NCBI RefSeq assembly: GCF_036370855.1
Contig: NC_088102.1
Location: 68,767,601 to 68,831,600, forward strand
Reading direction: 5' to 3'
Origin: Dromaius novaehollandiae
Taxonomy: Eukaryota > Chordata > Aves > Casuariiformes > Dromaiidae
Length of the DNA stretch: 64,000 bases
Under the pieces are notes generated by a model. The model was not told where the DNA came from. It was given only the letters and a program-made list of their open reading frames with translations, and ran no database searches. Of the stretch, positions 14,031-26,367 are shown piece by piece. A program made the position numbers and the translations under genes. Each line of letters begins with the position of its first letter. The stretch's first letter is position 1.

Positions 14031-14390
14031 GAGCCGACCGTTGGGGTTCGAACCGCCGCCGCGAGCCGACCGTTGGGGTTCGAACCGCGGGGGTTCGAAC
14101 TGCTGCCGCGAGCCGACCGTCGGTTGGGGTTCGAACTGCTGCCGCGAGCCGACCGTTGGGGTTCGAACCACGGGGGTTCGAACTGCTGCCGCGAGCCGAC
14201 CGTTGGGGTTCGAACCACAGGGGTTCGAACTGCTGCCGCGAGCCGACCGTTGGGGTTCGAACCACGGGGGTTCGAACTGCTGCCGCGAGCCGACCGTTGG
14301 GGTCCGAACTGCTGCCGCGAGCCGACCGTTGGGGTTCCAACGGCCGGGGCTCGAACCGCCGGCGCGAGCCGACCGTTGGGTGCCGCCCCC
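14031..14390 (+). repeat. 32/47-bp GC-rich minisatellite with TTCGAA palindromes
   Basis: Nine copies of GAGCCGACCGT begin at 14,031, 14,063, 14,110, 14,146, 14,193, 14,240, 14,287, 14,319 and 14,366, giving spacings of 32, 47, 36, 47, 47, 47, 32 and 47. The 47-bp unit is the 32-bp unit plus an internal 15-bp duplication, GGGGTTCGAACCACG. The 36-bp unit is the 32-bp unit plus four bases near CCGTCGGTT. Ten exact TTCGAA sites occur at 14,047, 14,079, 14,094, 14,130, 14,162, 14,177, 14,209, 14,224, 14,256 and 14,271, with three decayed versions after them. The array lies inside the CpG island. The translated repeats seen on both strands are a by-product of the array. Confidence 0.95.
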
Positions 14391-15159
14391 AGAGCCGAGC
14401 CGTCGCGCGACCCCCGGCCGGCCGCCCCACAAGGCCCCACTCCCGCAGGAAAGGGGATGCCGCGGCTCTCCCCCCGTCCCTTACAGCGTGAGGTGCCCAG
14501 GGCCGCGCAGCCCGAGACGCCCCCCGCACACCGCAGCCGGCCGCTCCCCACCGACGGCAGCGGGGTCCCTGTCTCTTGCGGGGACAAGCTGCGCAGCGGG
14601 CTCTCGGTCACGGCCGCCCTCAGTCGTCCCCTAAATCAGCCGGGGAGCCGCGGCGGGCGCTTCCCTCCTGGGACGGAGGGAGCGGAGAGGCGGGCGCGCT
14701 GCCCGTGGGGTCCCCGACCCGGTCCCACAGCCCTGCCCATCGGGGCCCCTTTGCGCCCACCGCCCCCCACCCGGCAGCGCTCGCTAGCGCCGGGCTGCAG
14801 CCACCAGTTGCGCTTCCCACCCTAGACGACTTAGTACCTCAACCAGGATGGGAGGAGAAGTCTTACAGCTGCAAAAGCCCCTTTTCCGAAGCAACAAGTG
14901 CCTGCCCGCCCGCCTCGGAACGAGAAGGAGAAGGAGCAGCAGGAGCGGACACCGTGCTCGCCGGTACCGCCGCCGCCGCCGCTCTGCGCTCCGGGCGCCC
15001 CAGCTGCCACTCAGCACGGCACACGCGAAAACAAGCCCGCCCCGCGCACGCACTTTCTTGAACCGCCCGGGACGCCGTACACTCGGCCGATACCACCCGG
15101 CCGGCCGGCGCGACGTAGAGGGTGCGCGAGCCTCCCCCTCCCCGCCCGCCCGCAGAGTC

Positions 15160-15268
15160 CGCCCGCCCGGCGGCGCGGCTCCTCCCCCCGGCTCGCAGTG
15201 GTAGCGCCCGGGCGGCCATTAGGGGAGGGCGGCGGAGCCGATACGGTAGGAGCTGCTTTGTAGGATCG
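15160..15268 (+). promoter_or_regulatory. POLR2L: Probable POLR2L core promoter and 5' UTR exon 1
   Basis: The sequence around 15,212-15,222 contains GGCGGCCATTAG, a YY1-like CCAT core of the kind common at TATA-less housekeeping promoters, followed by GGGCGG. A good splice donor, GATCG|GTGAGG, falls at 15,268/15,269. A matching acceptor, TTACAG, ends at 15,714, just 14 bases before the POLR2L start codon. I infer a short non-coding first exon ending at 15,268, with the transcription start somewhere in the preceding 50-100 bases. The exact start cannot be read from sequence. Confidence 0.5.
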
Positions 15269-15714
15269 GTGAGGCCGCGCCCGGGGCCCTCGGTAGGGCT
15301 GCTGCTGCCGCCTCCCCCTTCCTTCCCCCCGCCCTGGGTCGCGCTTGCGGGCGAGCTACGGCCGGCCTTTCCCTGGGGAGCCCGGGCCCGTTTCGCAGCC
15401 GGAGGGTGCTCGGCGCTGCCCATCTCGTTCCTCCCGTTATGGCCTAAGCAACGCCCAAGCCGGCCCGCGGGCGGCGGGGGTGGGGGGTCGCCGAAAAACT
15501 GGGGCCGAAATCTCAGCGCTGCCGCGTCGCTGCGCTGTAATTCGGCGCCCCCGTGACTCGGCCGCATTTCTTGTTTACCGCTGCGTGGTTTGTCGAGCAG
15601 CTGTTTGAGATTTATGTAGGCCTGAGTTTCCTTCCTTAGATTTGCCCAGGTGAATGTGATACATAGTCATTTTGTAAAAGTATTATATTGTATTTTTATA
15701 TATATGTGTTACAG
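15269..15714 (+). other. POLR2L: Inferred POLR2L 5' UTR intron
   Basis: It is bounded by GTGAGG at the donor and a T-rich stretch ending in TTACAG at the acceptor. It holds the right half of the CpG island, including a G-rich run at about 15,468-15,488 (GGGCGGCGGGGGTGGGGGG) that could form a G-quadruplex. Transcript evidence is needed to confirm that the intron is used. Confidence 0.5.
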
Positions 15715-15725
15715 TTACTGTGTAA

Positions 15726-19158
<3,433 letters not shown>

Positions 19159-19398
19159 GATGGAAAAGATACACTGCAAGACATGCGGATCATATCTCTA
19201 ATACTAAGCTTGAAACTGGACTTCAGGGGTTAAAGGATGCAAGCCTTTAAATGTACTGCAACCATTCAGAGGTTTTTATTTTCTGAACAAAACACTGCCA
19301 CCAGCCACTAACCTCTTTCAGAGAAACCAATGAAAGATGAAGTCCACTTAATCAAGAATTGGAGATTAAATTAACTTTTAGATGCTTCTGCTGGCAAA

Positions 19399-19404
19399 AA
19401 TAAA
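19399..19404 (+). terminator. POLR2L: POLR2L polyadenylation signal AATAAA
   Basis: A canonical AATAAA lies 241 bases past the POLR2L stop codon. T-rich downstream sequence (ttattttataaaat) follows, consistent with cleavage near 19,415-19,430. Confidence 0.75.
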
Positions 19405-19451
19405 GCTTTATTTTATAAAATATAGTAAATTTGTATATGGAAAAATGCTAA

Positions 19452-19457
19452 AATAAA
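19452..19457 (+). terminator. POLR2L: Second POLR2L polyadenylation signal AATAAA
   Basis: A second canonical AATAAA sits 53 bases after the first, followed by GGAGGTCTTTCCCTG. Either or both may be used. Confidence 0.55.
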
Positions 19458-22030
19458 GGAGGTCTTTCCCTGTAGCCTCCCTGCAATTGCTGGATGGAGT
19501 TAAGTGTGTGCTTGGATCTTGGCATTTCCTTCTGCCTATTTCTTTGAGGTCAGAAGTATTATTAACTGATAAATTCTTTCTCTGTTTCACACCAGGTAGG
19601 AAAGGTGGGTTAGAAAAATGGGACTGAAGTTGTGAGCTGCAGCAGTAGGGAAAGGGGTAAGTTAAGTTGGTAAGATTAGACATGACTCCTGAATAATTCT
19701 GGAGCAAGTAGAGTGCACTTTCCACTGCAGTTCAAGGCAATTTATGGTTGCTACCACAACTTCATTTTTATTAAAACACTATGGCTTGTCTATTACAAGA
19801 AAACAGTAAATCAGAGGGAGCAGTGCTTGTGTGTCCCTGCCTGCACTTAGGTAAAACTTACGTGAGTGTTCCCAGTGAAGCCAGTAAAACTTCTGTGAGA
19901 ACTTAGGCAGCCTGTGATCAGGATCAGAGTCTTGATCCTACCAAGCACTCTGTGCTGCTGCTGAGCTGGTGCAGGTGCAAGCTTTTGACCTGCTAGTCAT
20001 TTTAGTAGCTTCACTTTGTGTTGTGCTGCACACATAGTGCAGGAGTGCGTAGCTGAACCGTGCGTGCTCCCTGCTCCCCTTCTGCTGGCCCTAAACACTG
20101 AGCGGCCGTCTGTGCGCACGGCAGCGGTACCTGCTGAGAGATGGCGCTGGTGCTGCCAACGACCCTCCTCTTCCCCCTCACCACGTACCCCTTCTGGCAG
20201 AGATTCGATCCAAGTCCCTTCTGATGTCAACTACCTGTTAAAGGCTGCACCCTGTTTCATGCCATTACCTGACATCCAGAAAACACATCACTCCCGTTGT
20301 AGACTTTGTGTGCACACGCAGACACGCTCATCTTCCCCTAATGTAGAGGAGGGAAATTCATACATTTGTGTCTGCTCAGGATTTGTTTAAATGCAATTTT
20401 AGCCTGATACAAGTGAAGGACAAATCATACAGCAGCCTCATAAAAATGGTCTGGAACAGATGATAATCCCTTAACTTGGAGCTTGTTATTATTTGGTACA
20501 GTCAAGCTCTTGGCACTTGCATTTCAGCTAATAGATTGAAAGTGTTTTTGTGGATTCTTTTTTGTATCTGATGAACCCCAAAGAAGCTGGGTTGAAGAAA
20601 ACCTGATTTTCCAGAGATGCTGATTAGTTAATAAATATTGTTACGGTGTCAAACTTTATGCACGAACCTTAAAACTAGGTTGTCTCAATAAGCTGCAGAA
20701 AAGCTTGCCTTTAGCTATAGCTATCACCCAACCAATCTTTGCAGTCAAACTTGTTTTTGAATTTATTACAGTGAGATAGTAGGTAAGTTTTCCCATATTT
20801 GGCAGTTCTTCACTGAAGGCATTTTAAACCTGTATGCTTTATCCTAATGCAAAGAGAATTAAGCAATTAATTCTAGCATTTGTTTCATAGTTGGTTGGAT
20901 AGCTTATGTTCTGCATGCCTTCCATATTATCTAGCTAAATGCATTGGGGGGAAAGCTTTACTTCTCTTTCAGGCTATATGTTAAAGGGACATTATGAAAT
21001 ACAGGATGACCTTTCCAAACTCAACTCCTTTAGGACACTTCTTCATGTTCCAGTGGAGTGTTACATGAAGATACGTGCTAACTTGTTCAGGGAAAGCTCA
21101 AACGCCAGGAAGAGTCTGCCTGCGTTTGTTCGGTGAGCTGTGCTGAGCAAGTGCAATAGCCCGGGCTGTTACCCCGGCTGAGGTAGCCATGCCCTGTGCC
21201 GTGCAGACAGCCGTCCTGCATCAGTGCCAAGGGACTGGATTAGATGAACCACTAGTACTTTATATCTAGCTGTAAAAGCAAATTTTCTAATCTGTTTTTC
21301 TGATTTAGAATATTATGTTCTGTTTCAAAGCAGATGCCAACACAAGGTTCAGTTGTCTGATAAGAAAAAGTATTGCTCTTTAAATACTATAGTGAAGATG
21401 CAATTTGCAAAAACAAAGCAGGCCTCATTCAGAATTTCAAAAAGTTGCTCCAATTACTGTTTCTCAAGCAGAAAACTCAGCGCTGTGGAAGCCAGTGACA
21501 TGCAGCCTGGTATCACTCCATCAGACAGCTGTTACACAAAGAGCAGCAAACAAGAAAGAGGAGCCACAGTAAGTCACAGCAAACATGAAAATTGCTCCCT
21601 GCAGCATTTATCTGCATCGTGACTTTTCCTCAAGAGTTTGCAAATGCAGAATTAGGGGGAAAAAGCCATTTTTGTAAGGTGGTTGAACAAAGAGTTTATC
21701 ATGAATAATTAAGGCCTCTATGAAAGATTGCCTCAAGACTTTTCTCCTTGGAAGAGTTAAGAGCAGAACCAGAGTTTAAATCCTGTTCTAAAAAAGTCAG
21801 TGAGTTTTTCAATGGCTTTCTATAAATCTCAGATTTCACCCTTGCTCTTTGGTAACTGTAAAAGCTCTGAAAGTAATTCCCTTTCTGCTGCCATTTCCCC
21901 TGTGCTTGCCTCTGCAGCTGTTAACAACATAAGCATGTTGGATCTGCTTTCTAACCTGCTAGATCTCTTTTAGAAGACCCACTAAATATGCTCACAGTAA
22001 CCATAATTTTTAAAGCCAATGTGGGACACA

Positions 22031-22070
22031 TGCACGCACACACACATAGGAAAAAAAAAAAAAAAAAAAA
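22031..22070 (+). repeat. CA-repeat plus A20 tract
   Basis: A short imperfect CA stretch (gcacgcacacacacata) is followed by an uninterrupted run of 20 A residues and GAATAAG. It may be the tail of a retroposed sequence or simply a microsatellite. No target-site duplication was found by eye. Confidence 0.85.
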
Positions 22071-23805
22071 GAATAAGATTAATTTTGGTCTTCTCTGGCT
22101 GTTTCTAAAAAGGAGAACTTCTCTCCTTAGCATAATCAACAGATAGGCAGAAGCAGCAAACCAAGAAGTCATGCTATTGAATATGCAGCCCTTAATTAAA
22201 TGCAGAAATCTATCAATTGGAAGACTGCTGAAATACCAAAGATTCCACTGCTGCTCTGTAGTCATTATTTGCTTTATTTATAAAGCATTTTTGAAATTTT
22301 TCTAGTTGGTTTTGAAAGAATGTAGTAAGGATCACAGTAATTGGAAATTGGAAAAGAAAAAAGTCAAAAATGCAACAAAAGAATTGCAGTCACCTAGATT
22401 GCCATCTCCCTGAGGCAGAGGGGAGCCTTGGTCAGGATTCTTACATGTTATTGTCATATAAAAATGAAGCAGTGACGGAAAAGCATCTGGCAGGAGAGGA
22501 GATCATTAAAGTTCAGGAAAAATGTGTGGTTGTTGAGTCCAAGTTCCTGCTTCTAACTGGAGCATCAACACCAAGTTATTTGTACACTTAAAAAGCTTAT
22601 CATACTTTGAAATCTCAGTTAAAAAAGTCTTGATCATAATTCTGAGTCCATCTGCAAGAAGGAAATTAAGTGCTTCTAGTGTTTATCCATAATCAGTCTC
22701 AGGCCTTACATTATAAAAGGAAATTTTTGCTCTAAAAAGCAACCTCTGTGACAGTCTCATCACAGGGTGATATACTGAGAAATGTGCTCCCCCCATGCCT
22801 TTTCCCCAAATGCAGTCCAACATTTGATATTGAAGATGGAGTTATTTTATATGCTTTTTGTCTATATGACTAATAATTAAAAAAAGCTCTGAAAACCATA
22901 TTTACAACCATGGATAACCCCATAGCTTTTAGTAAGTTTCCATAGAGATACCTAACTAGGCCTGTGACTAGAAATCTACATTTTATTGATAGCAAACTAT
23001 GAGGATCTAGAATCCATGCTACCTCTTTCCCTGCAAATAGCTCTAGAGGAGAAGAGAGAGAAAAAAAACACTAAAGAACACCAAATAAACAACCTCCCCC
23101 ACCAACCCCCCAAGAAACAGTCTATATGTCTGTAAAAGCAGTTTAATCCCAAGTAGTATTTAACCTCAGAACTGATCCTACCGTATGAAGGTAGTATTCC
23201 TACTTAGTCCCTACTCCAAGGGAACCATGTGTACCCCCCAGAGCTTAATTAGACTGATATTTTCTTACTCCTGGAACTGCGCTGGTGAGACATCCCCAGA
23301 GCAATGTTGTCCCTGCCCAGCATTGGCTCTGACTGTCCAGATGATGAATATGCCTTTGCTTCCCACTTCAGCCTGTTTATGTCATAATCTAGTCATATGT
23401 CATATAATTATGTCATAATCTGTCATGACTTCGTTTTCCTGAGCCAATTTTTTTTTCATTTCTCCTATCCAGTGAGTAGGCATTTTTAATTGTTCAATAT
23501 GAACGGCACAATAGAGATACTTGAAAAGCAAGGAGAAGGGGCACGTGGCTGAGAATTCAGCTTTAAAGTTCTGCACAGTTTGATGTGGCCCCCCTTGAAG
23601 TCTGTGCGAGTCTTTTCATTAACTTCAAGGTGACTTAAAATGGCCGGGCAGCATGCGGTGCCTTGGACCAGTGTCCAGGATTAATTTGTCTTATTAAAAT
23701 CTGCTAAGAAAAGCTGTTTGAGGTATCCAAGCCTTAGATACTCAAAGAGCTTTTAGATCCTCCTGCAGACCTCAGCCTTATGCACCTCCGGCACACATGA
23801 TTGTC

Positions 23806-23854
23806 AAAAAAAAAAAGAAAAGAAAAAAGAAAAAGAAAAAAAGAAAGAAAAAAG
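23806..23854 (+). repeat. A-rich (A4-7 G) polypurine microsatellite
   Basis: About 49 bases of only A and G, with A-runs of 3-11 separated by single G residues. Pure purine on one strand, so a length-variable low-complexity tract. Confidence 0.9.
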
Positions 23855-24169
23855 ATTTAAGACACTATCTTTGGCTTCAGGGAGACGGTCTCCCAGCAGG
23901 CCACCCAGGGGCAGTTGCAGGGCAACAGGCTGCACGGTAGGCCAGAGCTTGGAAACAGCAGTGTTTCCATAGGAGTCAGTCTCATCAACCCTCACCTCTT
24001 TCTCCTTGACACTCCCCCCTGTGAAAATACACAGGGGATGTAGACTCACGACTCACAGCATTAAGTTTCCCACTTCCTACCTTATTTCTCCTTCTCCACA
24101 AACACACGTCTTCCAGACTCGTAGGTCACCCACCTGCCAAGTGCCAGCTTCCCACCTCTCCTTCGCCTG

Positions 24170-24640
24170 CCTCTCGCTGAACGCGGCACGCGCCCTTGTC
24201 CTGCCTCAGATCTGGGCGTCCCCATGCTCGAAGGTGGCCAAGAGCCCATCCTGCCCGTCCGGGCGCAGCCGTGCGCGAGGATCCCCAGCCTGGCTGTGGG
24301 ATTTGCTTCCAGTAGGATCAGCACCATGAGCTGTTTGGCCATGTAAGCGTCCCTGGTACAGGCGATGGACCCAAGCACCAACACAGAAGCCATCGAGTTG
24401 CAGCCATGGCCACGTGCCCTTCCTGGGACAGAACGGCGCAGGCCCTGAACGATCGGAGCACAACCCCGCACTGCAGACACGCTTGCCACCGCGGGGGAGC
24501 TGGCTCCTGGCTGCTGTAAAGGTATATGCATCACCAGAGGTTTGGCTGGCGCGTCGGTGCCCTCCTCTCCACGTAGCCAGGGTGAAGACACGGAGCCCCT
24601 CAGCACCGCATGAGTTTCTTTTCTGATGTGTCTGCTCTCC
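24170..24640. promoter_or_regulatory. Small CpG-rich patch, function unknown
   Basis: CpG dinucleotides are clustered here (roughly 30 by eye in under 500 bases) while flanking DNA has almost none. Two overlapping minus-strand open frames (190 and 171 codons, 24,082-24,654 and 24,206-24,721) run through it, but neither resembles a known protein. It could be an orphan CpG island, such as the promoter of a non-coding RNA, or a GC-rich inserted segment. Confidence 0.4.
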
Positions 24641-25534
24641 ATGGGCCATGGCAAATATCATGTTTTGTAACAGCTGAGCCAGAATATTCATGCAGGAAAG
24701 TCCTTCATTTATCCCTCCCAAATATGAAGCAAGTGTTTTAATAAAATGGGTTCATTATTTTCTGCTTTCAGGAGCCGAACGAACAGTGATCAAAGAACAG
24801 AGTGGAACAGCTGACAAAAAGCTAAAAGCGCATATACTTCTGGGAGTACAAGACACAGGCAGTTAGCAGCAAACTTCAAAGAAAGCAGCAATGAGTGCAG
24901 TCAAGACTTTCCATAGGCACTAATGATTTGGAATTACCCCCCCTGCCGCCCCACCACAGGCTTGATTTGGAAATAGAAAGAACTAATGCTAAATACCCAC
25001 TCTGGAAGTCAAACCCCCTTCTTTTAAAAGCAGTTCTAATTGAAGCACTCAAAAAACAAAAAGAACTGCTTAAAAAAAAATCAGTGCCTTGATGGAGTCA
25101 GGTCAAGCATTAGGATAGCTGTGCTCAGCACCCACCACATGGTGTGGACCCTTCTCTATGTACCGCTTTCCACATTTTCTATGAGGAGCTCTTGGTTCTC
25201 CACACTGGTATCTATGAGCTTCCAGTTACTTTGGGGAATAACATAAATGTCCCTGTCCTTACCAACACCTCTCCAGAGACCCGATCCAAGCCCACGGGGT
25301 TCAACGTGAGTCTTTCCTCCAGCGCCAGTGTGCTTTGGGTCCAGCCGGTCCCATCCTCTCTTTGCTTTCCCCAGGCTGGTCACATCAGTCAGGGAGATGC
25401 CCTTCGTTCATCCCTGTGTAAGGTAATCACTCACATCTCTCGTAGAAGCAAAAATGCTTCACCCTGGGTGTACGGTTAGGGACAGGCCCTAACAAGAACA
25501 GAGCAAAGATTAGATTCATCACCGAGCCTTGGCA

Positions 25535-25605
25535 AGTCCCATGTGCAGTGCCTCAGTTTCCTTCCTGTACCTGTGGGATAATTCCCCCTGCGCCGAGGGT
25601 CTGCT
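25535..25605 (+). repeat. MIR-like CORE-SINE fragment
   Basis: The run 'agtgcctcagtttccttcc' followed by 'tgtacctgtgggataattcc' matches the central MIR block gcctcagtttcctcatctgtaaaatgggataat. Only this core is recognisable. Confidence 0.5.
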
Positions 25606-26346
25606 GTAGCCCTTCAGAAACCAGCAGAGATGGGCAGCAACTGTCCCTGGTGGTTTACACAGTACAAAAACGCACTTAAGGCCCCGTTATCTCCAGCTAT
25701 TTACCCAAAGCTGCTGGCAAGTGGTTTTTAACAAGGCCCGTCTATGGTACAAAGTGTGTTCCCTTTGGACAGGATTGGGAGAGGGAAGGGAGAAAATGTC
25801 CGGTGAATGGGAGAAAAAAGGCAAATGGTAACCGCAGCAATGCCAGCTGCTTGCAGTTGAAGCCTGCACTGATGAAATAGGATTTGTTCCTACCAATATT
25901 GATTAGCCACCACATATCAGCTAAGGGGTTCTGTCCAATTGTTTATCAATACAGTGATGTTTTGCAATATAGAGAAGCCCTCAAGCCTCCTGTTTCCAAA
26001 GAAAGTGGAAGTTTGGAACTTTTATAATTGAGTTCATAAATTTATATACAGTAATGGAATACCTAATGTCTAGGCTGGAAGTGTAACAAAGGTTTTGCTT
26101 AAATTCACCCTCAAAATTTAAAAACAAAGAAACAAAATTAGTGCTGCTCTGAGCTGTAGGCCTTTCCTAGTAATGAGCTGTGCAGCTGAAGCGATTATTA
26201 ACTTTACTTTTTTAAAGGCACAATAGCAATTTGACCAGCAGATCTTCCTCCAGGAATGATCTAGTAAATGAAAGCATTAAGTTAATAATGGCTTGACTGC
26301 TTCAGATCATAACAGAGAAGGCCTACAGCTCCACACTTCACTAACT

Positions 26347-26367
26347 TTATTATTATTATTGTTGTTG
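26347..26367 (+). repeat. Short TTA/TTG microsatellite
   Basis: TTATTATTATTATT is followed by GTTGTTG, a short compound trinucleotide repeat. Confidence 0.7.

Larger units (their letters stand above)
13850..15560. promoter_or_regulatory. CpG island, probable divergent TSPAN4/POLR2L promoter
   Basis: GC content and CpG density rise abruptly at about 13.85 kb and fall abruptly at about 15.56 kb, with AT-rich DNA on both sides. This is the only large CpG island in the window. It ends about 170 bp before the POLR2L start codon. In human the POLR2L and TSPAN4 5' ends face each other, so one island serving both genes in opposite directions is the simplest reading. The sequence shows the island and the POLR2L side. 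The TSPAN4 side is inferred from synteny, because its first exon cannot be fixed by eye. Several long open frames cross the island on both strands, as expected in stop-poor GC-rich DNA, and are not taken as genes. Confidence 0.8.

Noticed and set aside
13846-14825. Several overlapping open frames of 150-250 codons on both strands (repeats such as SNCCREPTVGVRT and NGRLAAAVRTP)
   Set aside because: They are translations of the 32/47-bp minisatellite in several frames. Both strands stay open because the GC-rich unit has no stop codons, and there is no conserved domain or single favoured frame.
14863-15567. 234-codon minus-strand frame and other long frames across the right half of the CpG island
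   Set aside because: Low-complexity Ala/Arg/Gly/Pro-rich translation typical of CpG islands. It overlaps the POLR2L promoter and first exon.
15601-15660. MIR-like wording (cctgagtttccttccttagatttgcc) next to POLR2L exon 2
   Set aside because: Only a single short block matches; no other MIR block is in order around it.
19855-19970. Possible old amniote repeat (gtgagtgttcccagtgaagccagtaaaac...ggatcagag)
   Set aside because: The resemblance to the 'gtgagtaatcccattgacttcaatggga...ggatcagggcc' repeat is too weak to call without an alignment.
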